NCBI RefSeq assembly: GCF_035830635.1 | Contig: NZ_JAYMFI010000012.1 | Span: 1 to 13,297, forward strand | Origin: Adlercreutzia shanghongiae | Lineage (GTDB): Bacteria; Actinomycetota; Coriobacteriia; Coriobacteriales; Eggerthellaceae | Direction of reading: 5' to 3' | DNA: 13,297 nt | The notes under the pieces: model-generated | Told to the model about the DNA's origin: nothing | Seen by the model: only the letters and a program-made list of their open reading frames with translations | Databases searched by the model: none | Program-made: the position numbers and the translations under genes | Shown: positions 7,245-13,297 of the stretch, one piece after another | Numbering within the stretch: the first letter of the stretch is position 1 | How the letters are laid out: every line of letters starts with the position of its first letter

Positions 7245-7634
7245 ATGTCCAATCTGCTCTACGTGGGCCCGTCGCCCAGCGACCTGGCGCCCGTCTCGCC
7301 CACCCCGGCCGAGTACGCCTGGACCAAGCAGGACATCTCCGACCCGGAGGCGGGGCGCACCCACGACCCCGACAACACCATGTGGAAGATGCAGACCTCG
7401 AAGAAGCGCAAGCTCAACCTCAGCTGGAAGCTGCTCACGGCAGACCAGGCGAGCGCGGTGCTCCGAGCCTTCGACCACGAGTACTTCTACGTGAGGTTCT
7501 GGGACGCCATCGAGAACGGGTACATCACGAGGCAGTTCTACGCGGGCGACATGTCGGCGCCGCTGCAGTGGTTCGACCTGCCGAGCCTGGGCACCCGCTT
7601 CGCGAACGTGTCGTTCAACATCATCGAGAGGTAG
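7245..7634 (+). CDS. Distal tail-like protein (DUF6711-type)
   Basis: This 129-residue protein starts at ATG 7245, with AAGGGGG just upstream and 12 nt after the tape measure stop. It has a Pro-rich start, then TSKKRKLNLSWKLLTADQAS at about 51-70, FYVRFWDAIENGYITRQFYAGDM at about 81-103, and a closing FANVSFNIIER. This follows the pattern of short DUF6711 phage proteins: 'KR.LEL.W..L...EAS.LL', 'FF.V.Y.D...G....KTFYVGD', 'W...FNFIE'. Its place between the tape measure and the large tail-hub gene is that of a distal tail protein, which would form the ring joining tube to tip. It is shorter than classical Dit proteins and lacks a recognisable second domain. The family is fairly sure, the role inferred. 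Confidence 0.75.
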   Translation: MSNLLYVGPSPSDLAPVSPTPAEYAWTKQDISDPEAGRTHDPDNTMWKMQTSKKRKLNLSWKLLTADQASAVLRAFDHEYFYVRFWDAIENGYITRQFYAGDMSAPLQWFDLPSLGTRFANVSFNIIER

Positions 7635-7640
7635 GCGGGC

Positions 7641-9869
7641 ATGCTGAGCACAAGCCAGGGATTCCGCCGCCGCGTGTCAGACGGGGCGAGGGTGCTCGTG
7701 AGGGCGCAGATCGCGTTCGCCTCGGGGGAGAGGCGCGACCTCGACGGGTCCGATTTCATCAACAACACGCTGTCGTTCGAGCAGATGACCTCGCGCACCG
7801 GGTCCTTCGACATCGGCGCGGCGATTGTCGGCACCTTCAAGTGCACGCTCAACAACTTCGACAAGCGCTTCGAGGGGTGCGACTTCACCGGAGCGCGGAT
7901 CATGCCCCAGCTGGGCGTCGAGGTCGACGGCGAGGTCGAGTGGGTGCGCAAGGGCACCTATTGGATCCAGCAGCCGTCGAGCTACGGCCCCACCATCTCG
8001 CTGTCATGCGACGACGCCATGTCGCGGCTCGACGTGCCCTACGAGGACGTGGGGACGAGCTACCCGGCCACGGCATCGACCGTGGTGCGGGACATCTGCT
8101 CGCACTGCGACATCGTCCCGCAGAGACTCGACTTCTACGGCGCGTCGGCCGTGTTCAGAGAGCGTCCCGAGGAGGCCACGTGCAGGGATGTGCTGTCCTG
8201 GGCCGCGCAGGCCACGGGCAACTGGTGCCGCATGACCGCCGACGACAGGCTGAGGATCGACTGGTACGACCCCGCGGTGTTCGAGGACGAGGACTGGCTC
8301 GACGGCGGCGAGTTCGACGGGGGCCGCCCGTCCTACGCCACCGGCGACGCCGCTGACGGCGGTAACTTCCTCGACTACTCCTCCGGCGACAGCTTCGACG
8401 GGGGCGACTTCCTCAAGGGCAAGGTCATCAGCATCTGGGCCACGGCCTCCGAGGAGGTGTCCACCGACGACGTGGAGGTCACAGGCGTGAGGGTCACGGC
8501 GTCTGACGAGACCGCCGCCGACGGCAGCGCCGGCAGGGAGGGGGAGACCCACCTGTGCGGCTCGCAGGGCTACGTGCTGGACGTGTCCGGCAACCCGCTC
8601 ATCGCCTACGGCGAGGCCAGGGCCGCGGCCGAGCGCATCGCCGCGCGGGCGGTGGGCCTGCGCTTCCGCCCCTTCGACGTGGCAGCCCTCGGAGACCCGA
8701 GGGCCGAGGCCGGAGACCCCGCCGTGCTCACCGACCGCCACAAGACGGCCCACAGGTCGTTCCTCACGGCGGTCGTCTACAAGGTCGGCCACTACACCGC
8801 GTTCCGGTGCAGCGCCAGGACGCCGGCGAGGAACTCCGCCTCGGGGTCGGGAGCTGTGACCAGGGCCCTGCTCAAGCAGGACGCCGCCATCCGCAGGGAG
8901 AAGAGCGCGCGCGAGGCTGCCCTCGAGCGGTTCCAGGACGACCTGGAGAACTCGTCGGGCATGTACGCCACGAGCAAGCGCGAGGGCTCGGGCACTACCT
9001 GGTACATCCACGACAAGCCCGAGCTGGACGAGAGCCAGTTCGTCTGGAAGCTCAACGCGGCCGGCCTCGGCATGAGCGTAGACGGAGGCAGGACGTGGCA
9101 GTTCGGCTTCGACAAGTGGGGCGACGCGATCCTCAACGAGATCTACGCCATAGGCATCGACGCCGACCACATCGACGCCGGCGCCCTGCGCGTCAAGAGC
9201 GGCGGCAAGACCATCTTCTGCGCCGACGTCCGCGCGGGCCAGTTCTGGTGGAGCACGCCGAACAGCTCGCTGCAGAACAACGGGACCCTGACCGTCACGA
9301 AGGGCAACATCGGCGGCTTCGAGATCGGCGCGAGCTACATCCGCAGCAACCGCCAGTCGCTCACGTCGGCGAGCGCCGGCGTCTACATCGGGGCCAACGG
9401 CGTGAGCACGGGCAACGGCTACCAGTGGAACGCCATGGGCAACGGCGCCTTCTTCGGCGGCAGCGGAGGCAACGTCGAGACGGGCTACATCAGCTTCAAC
9501 ACGCGCTACGAGCCCACGGGAGTCGGCGGCGCGGCGATCGGCGGCAAGGGGTGCATCGGCATCTACACGCCGCAGCTGATCGTCGGAGGAGGGTGGAGCC
9601 AGCGCAACGTGAGCAGGTACCCGGCGGGCTACGCGGGCCAGAGCGCGTCCAAGAGCTACATGACGGGCAGCGTGGCCAAGCAGGGCTCCGTGAGCGTGAC
9701 CCCCTACTTCGGGACGCTCAGCAACGTGGCGATCGCGGACAGCGCGGGCAAGGTGACCGGCAGGTACACCTCGGTCAAGTACCTGACCGGAGTGAGCATC
9801 AGCGTCAACTTCCCGCAGTACAAGGCGGCCAACATGGTCTTCTCGCAGGGCCTGATGGTCTCGGTTTGA
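7641..9869 (+). CDS. Tail hub/tip protein (Tal-like baseplate protein)
   Basis: This 742-residue protein follows the distal-tail-like gene by 6 nt. Its N-terminal region has SFEQMTSRTGSFDIGAAIVG and FKCTLNNFDKRFEGCDFTGA at about residues 45-84, a familiar tail-hub pattern ('FDIGAAIV....L.LNN.D..F...DF.GA.I.P'). It continues with a GTYWIQ strand and SLSCDDAMSRLD. Residues about 220-257 hold an Asp-Gly-Gly repeat. From about 440 comes YATSKREGSGTTWYIHDKPEL and SQFVWKLNAAGLGMSVDGGR, a block typical of siphophage tip proteins. It is followed by IDADHIDAGALRV and a Gly/Ser/Asn-rich, probably beta-structured C-terminus to 742. It likely closes the tube and forms the tip. No peptidase motif was recognised, so I do not call it a tail lysin. 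The C-terminal part may contact the host. Confidence 0.85.
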   Translation: MLSTSQGFRRRVSDGARVLVRAQIAFASGERRDLDGSDFINNTLSFEQMTSRTGSFDIGAAIVGTFKCTLNNFDKRFEGCDFTGARIMPQLGVEVDGEVEWVRKGTYWIQQPSSYGPTISLSCDDAMSRLDVPYEDVGTSYPATASTVVRDICSHCDIVPQRLDFYGASAVFRERPEEATCRDVLSWAAQATGNWCRMTADDRLRIDWYDPAVFEDEDWLDGGEFDGGRPSYATGDAADGGNFLDYSSGDSFDGGDFLKGKVISIWATASEEVSTDDVEVTGVRVTASDETAADGSAGREGETHLCGSQGYVLDVSGNPLIAYGEARAAAERIAARAVGLRFRPFDVAALGDPRAEAGDPAVLTDRHKTAHRSFLTAVVYKVGHYTAFRCSARTPARNSASGSGAVTRALLKQDAAIRREKSAREAALERFQDDLENSSGMYATSKREGSGTTWYIHDKPELDESQFVWKLNAAGLGMSVDGGRTWQFGFDKWGDAILNEIYAIGIDADHIDAGALRVKSGGKTIFCADVRAGQFWWSTPNSSLQNNGTLTVTKGNIGGFEIGASYIRSNRQSLTSASAGVYIGANGVSTGNGYQWNAMGNGAFFGGSGGNVETGYISFNTRYEPTGVGGAAIGGKGCIGIYTPQLIVGGGWSQRNVSRYPAGYAGQSASKSYMTGSVAKQGSVSVTPYFGTLSNVAIADSAGKVTGRYTSVKYLTGVSISVNFPQYKAANMVFSQGLMVSV

Positions 9870-9880
9870 GAGGAGGGCGC

Positions 9881-10087
9881 ATGGACGATATGTGCCTGGT
9901 GGAGAAGGGCGGCACGGGCTTCTACGCGCCCATCGACCAAGCGGGGGCCTGGAGCGCCCAGGGGTACGCGGTCTACGCGATGCGGGCCGTGCCCCTCAAC
10001 GACGTTGCCAGGGAGGACGGAGGGGCCGAGGAGGCCAGCTGCGAGACCAGAAGGCCCGCGCGGCCCGAGGAAGAGGAGGTCGGATGA
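9881..10087 (+). CDS. Small hypothetical phage protein (68 aa)
   Basis: I do not recognise this 68-residue protein. It begins MDDMCLVEKGGTGFYAPIDQ and continues AGAWSAQGYAVYAMRAVPLN, then turns hydrophilic and ends in an acidic run PEEEEVG. AGGAGGG at 9871-9877 sits four bases from ATG 9881, a strong if close site, and the gap to the tail-hub stop is 11 nt. Its TGA overlaps the ATG of the next gene (ATGA). The tight coupling and good ribosome binding site support a real gene. No membrane segment or signal peptide is visible. Small genes in this place, between the tail tip and holin, vary widely among siphophages. It may be a tip accessory protein, which is only a guess. Confidence 0.7.
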   Translation: MDDMCLVEKGGTGFYAPIDQAGAWSAQGYAVYAMRAVPLNDVAREDGGAEEASCETRRPARPEEEEVG

Positions 10088-10455
10088 AACTGACGAACTA
10101 CGAGATGTCCCGGCGCCTGGGGCAGCTGGGGCAGGTGCTCGACCGCGCCGACCTGATCGGCTACGCGGCGGCGCGCAACACGAGGGTCCTCAGGGAGGCC
10201 TGCTCGGAGTACCTGCAGATGCAGGACGCGCTCGTGCGAGAGCTCGGCGAGCCGGAGACCGACGGGGAGGGCGCAGAGACCGGGGCCTACCGCCTCGACT
10301 TCGCCAGTCCTAACTTCCCCGAGTTCGCGAGGCGCATGGACGAGATCGCCCCTATCGAGAGCGAGATCGAGGTGTTCCGCATCCGAGTGGATGAGGCGAT
10401 AGGAAAGCTGAGCGGCACGCAGCTGCTCGAACTCGACTGGATGTTCGAGGACTAG
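10084..10455 (+). CDS. Phage protein of unknown function, possibly DUF1617-like (123 aa)
   Basis: This 123-residue, mostly helical and acidic protein starts at ATG 10084, overlapping the previous stop, with GAGGAGGT just upstream. The longer open frame to the left is a shadow. It starts MKLTNYEMSRRLGQLGQVLD and has ARNTRVLREACSEYLQMQDA at about residues 29-48. A middle section has a Glu/Asp-rich loop and DFASPNFPEFARRMDEIAPIE, and the C-terminus ends LLELDWMFED. The opening 'MKL.N.E.......L..L' with a following 'KN...L' helix recalls DUF1617 proteins found near holins of Gram-positive phages, but this is from memory and uncertain. No transmembrane segment is seen. It lies directly upstream of the holin, separated by 12 nt that carry its ribosome binding site. 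Confidence 0.75.
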   Translation: MKLTNYEMSRRLGQLGQVLDRADLIGYAAARNTRVLREACSEYLQMQDALVRELGEPETDGEGAETGAYRLDFASPNFPEFARRMDEIAPIESEIEVFRIRVDEAIGKLSGTQLLELDWMFED

Positions 10456-10467
10456 GAAGGAGAACCG

Positions 10468-10929
10468 ATGGGAGAACTTACGGAAATGGTAGCGGCATGG
10501 GGCGTACCCGTGCTCATCGCGACGGCGGCCATGGTGTGCGACATCTGCACCGGCTTCGGCGGGGCGGTGAAGAAGGGGGAGGTGGCCTCGGGCAAGATGC
10601 GCGAGGGGCTGTGGCACAAGGCCGGCTTCTACGGCCTGATCATCCTGGCCGCGCTCTACGAGGTGGCGGCCGCGTTCATGAACCTGGACGTGGCGTCCGC
10701 GGGCATCGGCGTGTCGCTGCCCGAGCTGCCCGCGGTGGGCGCCGTGTGCGTCTACGTGCTGGGCACCGAGATCGTGAGCGTGTGCGAGAACCTCATCGTC
10801 ATCAACCCGGCCCTGGCCGACGCGCCGTTCATGCGCACGCTGGTGACGCACGACCCCGGCTCCGCCGATATGACGGTGGCCGTGGAGGACTTCGAGGAAT
10901 GCGCCGTCGGCGCGGAAGGGAGCGAGTAA
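10468..10929 (+). CDS. Holin (phage_holin_4 family)
   Basis: This 153-residue membrane protein has three likely membrane segments: about 12-33, 52-71 and 89-111. Between the first two lies CDICTGFGGAVKKGEVASGK followed by MREGLWHKAGF, which matches the 'D..TG...A.....I.S.....G...K' signature of phage_holin_4 (toxin secretion/lysis holin) proteins. The third segment holds TEIVSVCENL, equivalent to the family's 'E..S..EN'. Holins accumulate in the inner membrane and open at a set time to release the endolysin. AAGGAG at 10457-10462 precedes ATG 10468. After the third segment there is an unusually long acidic tail of about 40 residues. Its TAA overlaps the next ATG, and the amidase gene follows, completing a standard lysis cassette. 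Confidence 0.93.
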   Translation: MGELTEMVAAWGVPVLIATAAMVCDICTGFGGAVKKGEVASGKMREGLWHKAGFYGLIILAALYEVAAAFMNLDVASAGIGVSLPELPAVGAVCVYVLGTEIVSVCENLIVINPALADAPFMRTLVTHDPGSADMTVAVEDFEECAVGAEGSE

Positions 10930-11063
10930 TGACCACGAACGGAATCAGCATCCCGGACGAGGACAAGTGCGTCGTCCCCGAGGCCGAGGAGGCCACCGAG
11001 GAGATGTGGGTCGAGCTGACCAACCAGAAGGGCGACGAGGGGGAGGCCGACGATGAGCGATAG
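10929..11063 (+). CDS. Small acidic hypothetical protein between holin and endolysin (44 aa)
   Basis: This 44-residue ORF starts at ATG 10929, which shares its A with the holin stop (TAATG). It has GAAGGGAG at 10915-10922, six bases upstream. Its 3' end overlaps the endolysin start by 11 nt. The product is highly acidic (MTTNGISIPDEDKCVVPEAE, then several Glu/Asp clusters) with no hydrophobic segment. That argues against a second holin or an antiholin of the membrane type. I do not recognise it. The tight coupling at both ends and the good ribosome binding site favour a translated gene. It may serve mainly to carry ribosomes from holin to endolysin, or encode a small soluble lysis regulator; neither is shown by the sequence. 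Confidence 0.6.
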   Translation: MTTNGISIPDEDKCVVPEAEEATEEMWVELTNQKGDEGEADDER

Positions 11064-12060
11064 CCCCCTCGTGGTGTACACCAAGCTGTCCCCGAACTGC
11101 TCGGTCCGCACCCAGGAGATCACCAAGATCACGCCGCACCACATGAGCGGCAACCTGTCCATCGAGACCTGCGGCAACGTGTTCGCCCCGGCATCGCGCA
11201 AGGCCTCGTCCAACTACGGAATCGACACGCCTGGTCGCGTGGGGATGTACGTGCCGGAGGACAAGCGCGCCTGGACGTCCAGCTCCGCATGGAACGATCA
11301 GCGCGCCGTGACCATCGAGGTGGCCAACAGCGTGTGCAAGTCCCCGTGGCCCATCAGCGACGCCGCGTGGAGCACGCTCGTCGACCTGTGCGTGGACATC
11401 GTGCGCCGCAACCCCGGCATCGTCCGCGCCGACGGCAAGACCCCCGGCCTGAACTACACCGGCGACAAGCACGGCTCGCTGACGAAGCACAAGTTCTACT
11501 CTAACACTGACTGCCCGGGCACCTGGCTCGACCAGCACATGAAGGAGCTCGAGGTAGCCGTGAACAAGAAGCTGGACTCCGGCCAGTCGACGCCCAAGCC
11601 GGCCGCCACGGCCCCGACCCCCAAGCCCTCCGCGCCGAAGCCGGCGGCACCGAAGCCCGCCGCCAAGGGCAACGCCAACGTCCTGGCCTTCCAGAAGTGG
11701 ATGAACAAGACGTACGGCTGGAGGATGGCCGAGGACGGCCTGTTCGGCAAGGACACCAAGAAGCACGCCGTGATGGCGCTGCAGACCGAGCTCAACCGCC
11801 AGTGCGGCGCCGGGCTCGCGGTGGACGGGTCGTTCGGCCCCAAGACCAAGAGGGCCTGCATCAACGTGCGCCAGGGCGCGAAGGGCAACATCACCCGCGT
11901 GATCCAGGGCATGCTGTACTGCCTCGGCTACGACCCCAAGGGCCTCGACGGGTCCTACGGCCCCGGCTGCGCCGAGGCTGTCAAGAAGTTCCAAACAAAG
12001 AAGGGCCTCTCGCCGGACAAGGTCTGCGGCCCGAACACGTTCGCCGCCCTCCTGGGGTAG
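11053..12060 (+). CDS. Endolysin: N-acetylmuramoyl-L-alanine amidase with peptidoglycan-binding repeats
   Basis: This 335-residue enzyme has an N-terminal Amidase_2 domain (about 15-170). KITPHHMSG supplies the first zinc ligand (H29, with H30 adjacent). H146 and C154 in KHKFYSNTDCPG have the eight-residue spacing of T7 lysozyme H122 and C130. These residues fit a zinc amidase that cuts the bond between N-acetylmuramic acid and L-alanine. A Pro/Ala/Lys linker (about 181-206) leads to C-terminal repeats with 'DG.FG..T' motifs at about 228, 258 and 299, typical of PG_binding_1 wall-anchoring domains. No signal peptide is seen, so export would need the holin. GGGAGG at 11041-11046 precedes ATG 11053. 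Ten cysteines are spread through the protein, an unusually high number. Function is confident, specificity is by family. Confidence 0.94.
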   Translation: MSDSPLVVYTKLSPNCSVRTQEITKITPHHMSGNLSIETCGNVFAPASRKASSNYGIDTPGRVGMYVPEDKRAWTSSSAWNDQRAVTIEVANSVCKSPWPISDAAWSTLVDLCVDIVRRNPGIVRADGKTPGLNYTGDKHGSLTKHKFYSNTDCPGTWLDQHMKELEVAVNKKLDSGQSTPKPAATAPTPKPSAPKPAAPKPAAKGNANVLAFQKWMNKTYGWRMAEDGLFGKDTKKHAVMALQTELNRQCGAGLAVDGSFGPKTKRACINVRQGAKGNITRVIQGMLYCLGYDPKGLDGSYGPGCAEAVKKFQTKKGLSPDKVCGPNTFAALLG

Positions 12061-12068
12061 CGGGAAGG

Positions 12069-12081
12069 GAGGCGCGGCCTC
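12069..12081 (+). promoter_or_regulatory. Short GC hairpin between Shine-Dalgarno and start codon
   Basis: GAGGC (12069-12073) and GCCTC (12077-12081) form a perfect five-pair stem around a GCG loop, directly before ATG 12082. The stem takes in part of the GGGAGG Shine-Dalgarno (12067-12072). It could lower initiation of the fibre-type gene. No U tract follows, so it is not a terminator. The pairing is seen, the effect is inferred. Confidence 0.3.
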
Positions 12082-12789
12082 ATGGCGATTCAGCACAGAC
12101 GAGGGGGCTACAACGACATGGACCCGGCCCAGCTGGTGCCGGGGGAGCCCGCGGCGGCCCTCTACGACGACCCGTTCTCATCGGACGGCCGCGCCCTCTA
12201 CTACTGCTTCGCGCCGGGCAGCGTGAAGCGCGTGACCATGTACGAGGACTTCCTCGACTACTTCGGCGAGTCTAAGCGGGAGATCGTGCAGTGGATCACC
12301 GACACGGCGTGTGCCGAGTACAAGGAGGAGTACGCGGCCATCCGCGACGACGCCAAGACCGCCGAGGCCGAGCGCGTCGAGAACGAGAAGAAGCGCGTTT
12401 CCGCCGAGGAGTCCCGCCGGTCTGCCGAGGGCGCCAGGGCGGGGGCCGAGGAGAAGCGCGCCGCAGCCGAGGAGAAGCGGGTGCTCACCATCGAGGACTT
12501 CGAGAAGAAGGTGGCCGGGGGCTTCTTCGACGGCGCCACGTTCCGCCCCTCGGTGAGCGAGGACGGCCTGCTCTCGTGGAGCAACGACAAGGGCCTGCCG
12601 AACCCGGAGACGGTGAGCGTGCGCGGGCCCAAGGGCAGCGACGGCGTTGTGACGGGCCTCGGCACCGGCATGTACGCGCTGCAGATCGTTGACGGGAGGC
12701 TGCGCCTCTACTACGACGAGGGCACCGACGTGCCCGATATGGAGATTCGAGCTGACGGGCACCTGTGGGCGCTCGTGGGAGGAGAGTAG
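12082..12789 (+). CDS. Receptor-binding/tail fibre-type protein with coiled-coil shaft
   Basis: This 235-residue protein opens MAIQHRRGGYNDMDPAQLVP and continues GEPAAALYDDPF, then ALYYCFAPGSVKRV. That is a familiar start of Gram-positive phage fibre or upper-baseplate proteins ('M.IQHRRG....DP.KL.PGE.A......'), probably the virion-attachment end. Residues about 94-135 are six near-perfect heptads, mostly of the type AEEKRAA, which predict a trimeric coiled coil. The C-terminal part has GATFRPSVSEDGLLSWSNDK then GLPNPETVSVRGPKG, a domain often seen in such proteins, with a short collagen-like 'GPKG'. GGGAGG at 12067-12072 precedes ATG 12082 and a small hairpin overlaps it. It follows the endolysin rather than the tail-tip genes. 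The structural class is fairly clear; receptor binding is inferred. Confidence 0.75.
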   Translation: MAIQHRRGGYNDMDPAQLVPGEPAAALYDDPFSSDGRALYYCFAPGSVKRVTMYEDFLDYFGESKREIVQWITDTACAEYKEEYAAIRDDAKTAEAERVENEKKRVSAEESRRSAEGARAGAEEKRAAAEEKRVLTIEDFEKKVAGGFFDGATFRPSVSEDGLLSWSNDKGLPNPETVSVRGPKGSDGVVTGLGTGMYALQIVDGRLRLYYDEGTDVPDMEIRADGHLWALVGGE

Positions 12790-12791
12790 TC

Positions 12792-13297
12792 ATGCCTTGG
12801 AAGGACTTGGGAAAGGTGGCCGGCGAGGACGGCCGCATCGGCAATGTCGACAGCACATACATCAACAACGGGGGCGACCCGGGGGTGTCGATCGTTCGCT
12901 CCGGCGACGAGTCGGCCCCCGACTTCACCTTCGAGTTCGAGAACCTGGTCAACGACCCGTTGGGCGAGTCCGAGCTGGAGTCTATCGTCAACGGCGAGAC
13001 CGTGATGTCGTCGAACGTGGTGAACGGCACGGTCCTTGGCAGCTTCTTCAGCGCTCTGAATGACATCTTCGCGGCGAAGAAGCACAAGCACTCCGCCGCC
13101 GACCTGGACTCCGGCACCCTTAGCATGGACCGAATCGCCAACGGCTCAATCCCGCAGGCGAAGCTGGACCAGGCGACTCAGGATTCGCTGTCCCGGGTTG
13201 AAGGGACGAAAAACGACCTCACCAAGAAATCAGTCGAACTTCTGCTTCCTTCTCCGCAGCCGGGGCCACTCTACTCGCTTGTTGTTGGCGCCAGCGG
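12792..13297 (+). CDS. Tail fibre-type protein, N-terminal part (3' end outside window)
   Basis: An open frame starts at ATG 12792, two bases after the previous stop, and runs off the right edge after 168 codons. The upstream GGGAGGAGAG (12778-12787), in the previous gene's end, provides the ribosome binding site. The product begins MPWKDLGKVAGEDGRIGNVD. Near residues 97-115 it has KHKHSAADLDSGTLSMDRI, then NGSIPQAKL. 'H.HSAADI.SGTL...R' is a common fibre motif marking the joint between shaft and tip in siphophage and myophage fibres. Codon use changes in the last 100 bases, suggesting a domain exchanged from a different source. The receptor-binding tip, if present, lies outside the window. 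The fibre class is inferred from motif and position. Confidence 0.72.
   Translation, partial: MPWKDLGKVAGEDGRIGNVDSTYINNGGDPGVSIVRSGDESAPDFTFEFENLVNDPLGESELESIVNGETVMSSNVVNGTVLGSFFSALNDIFAAKKHKHSAADLDSGTLSMDRIANGSIPQAKLDQATQDSLSRVEGTKNDLTKKSVELLLPSPQPGPLYSLVVGAS

Noticed and set aside
5790..7478. Minus-strand open frame of 562 codons opposite the tape measure C-terminal half
   Set aside because: Same reason; it also runs across the boundary between the tape measure and distal-tail genes, which are clearly coding on the other strand.
7538..7957. Minus-strand frame of 139 codons across the distal-tail and tail-hub junction
   Set aside because: No domain, no supporting Shine-Dalgarno noticed, and both overlapped plus-strand genes have family matches.
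11589..11670. Repetitive stretch of AAGCC and CCGCC units in the endolysin
   Set aside because: It encodes the Pro/Ala/Lys linker between catalytic and binding domains and needs no other explanation such as a DNA repeat array.
12061..12081. Possible intrinsic terminator after the endolysin
   Set aside because: The GAGGC/GCCTC stem is short, is followed by ATGG rather than a T run, and sits at the start of another coding gene.
10945..12096. Minus-strand open frame of 383 codons opposite the endolysin
   Set aside because: It is antisense to a gene with intact amidase and binding motifs, and its composition is typical of a shadow in high-GC DNA.

Overview
The window is a 13.3 kb, GC-rich (by eye roughly 65 percent) piece of a long-tailed phage or prophage. 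Every supported gene is on the plus strand, the genes are packed with overlaps or short gaps, and nearly all codons end in G or C. The gene families (connector, HK97 gp10-like, DUF5055-type tail chaperone, DUF6711-type distal tail, phage_holin_4, Amidase_2 lysin) are typical of siphophages of Firmicutes and related Gram-positive gut bacteria. Combined with the high GC this suggests a high-GC host such as Coriobacteriia (Eggerthella or Collinsella relatives). The host is an inference; no host gene, integrase or att site is in the window.

Layout: 1-153 is the C-terminal end of the major capsid protein. 162-1745 is the head-completion and neck cassette: connector, head closure, gp10-like protein and tail terminator, linked by ATGA or GTGA overlaps. 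1749-7232 is the tail tube and assembly block: major tail protein, G/GT tail chaperones joined by a programmed -1 frameshift, and a 1399-residue tape measure. 7245-9869 is the tail tip: a distal-tail-like protein and a 742-residue tail hub or tip protein. 9881-10455 holds two small poorly known genes. 10468-12060 is the lysis cassette: holin, a 44-codon acidic ORF and an amidase endolysin with peptidoglycan-binding repeats. 12082-13297 holds two fibre or receptor-binding-type genes, the second running off the end.

The genes read as one late operon. Neck proteins close the filled head, the terminator and tube protein form the tail on a tape measure loaded by the G/GT chaperones, the tip and fibre proteins contact the host, and holin plus amidase release the progeny. 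The clearest regulatory element is a GGGAAAC slippery heptamer followed by a strong hairpin at the G/T junction. Hairpins that could cover the ribosome binding sites of the tape measure gene and of two other genes are weaker candidates. I saw no tRNA, CRISPR array, insertion sequence, intrinsic terminator or convincing promoter. No gap between genes exceeds 50 bases. I did not find a clearly new biological system; this is a well-organised phage late region with a few unexplained small genes.
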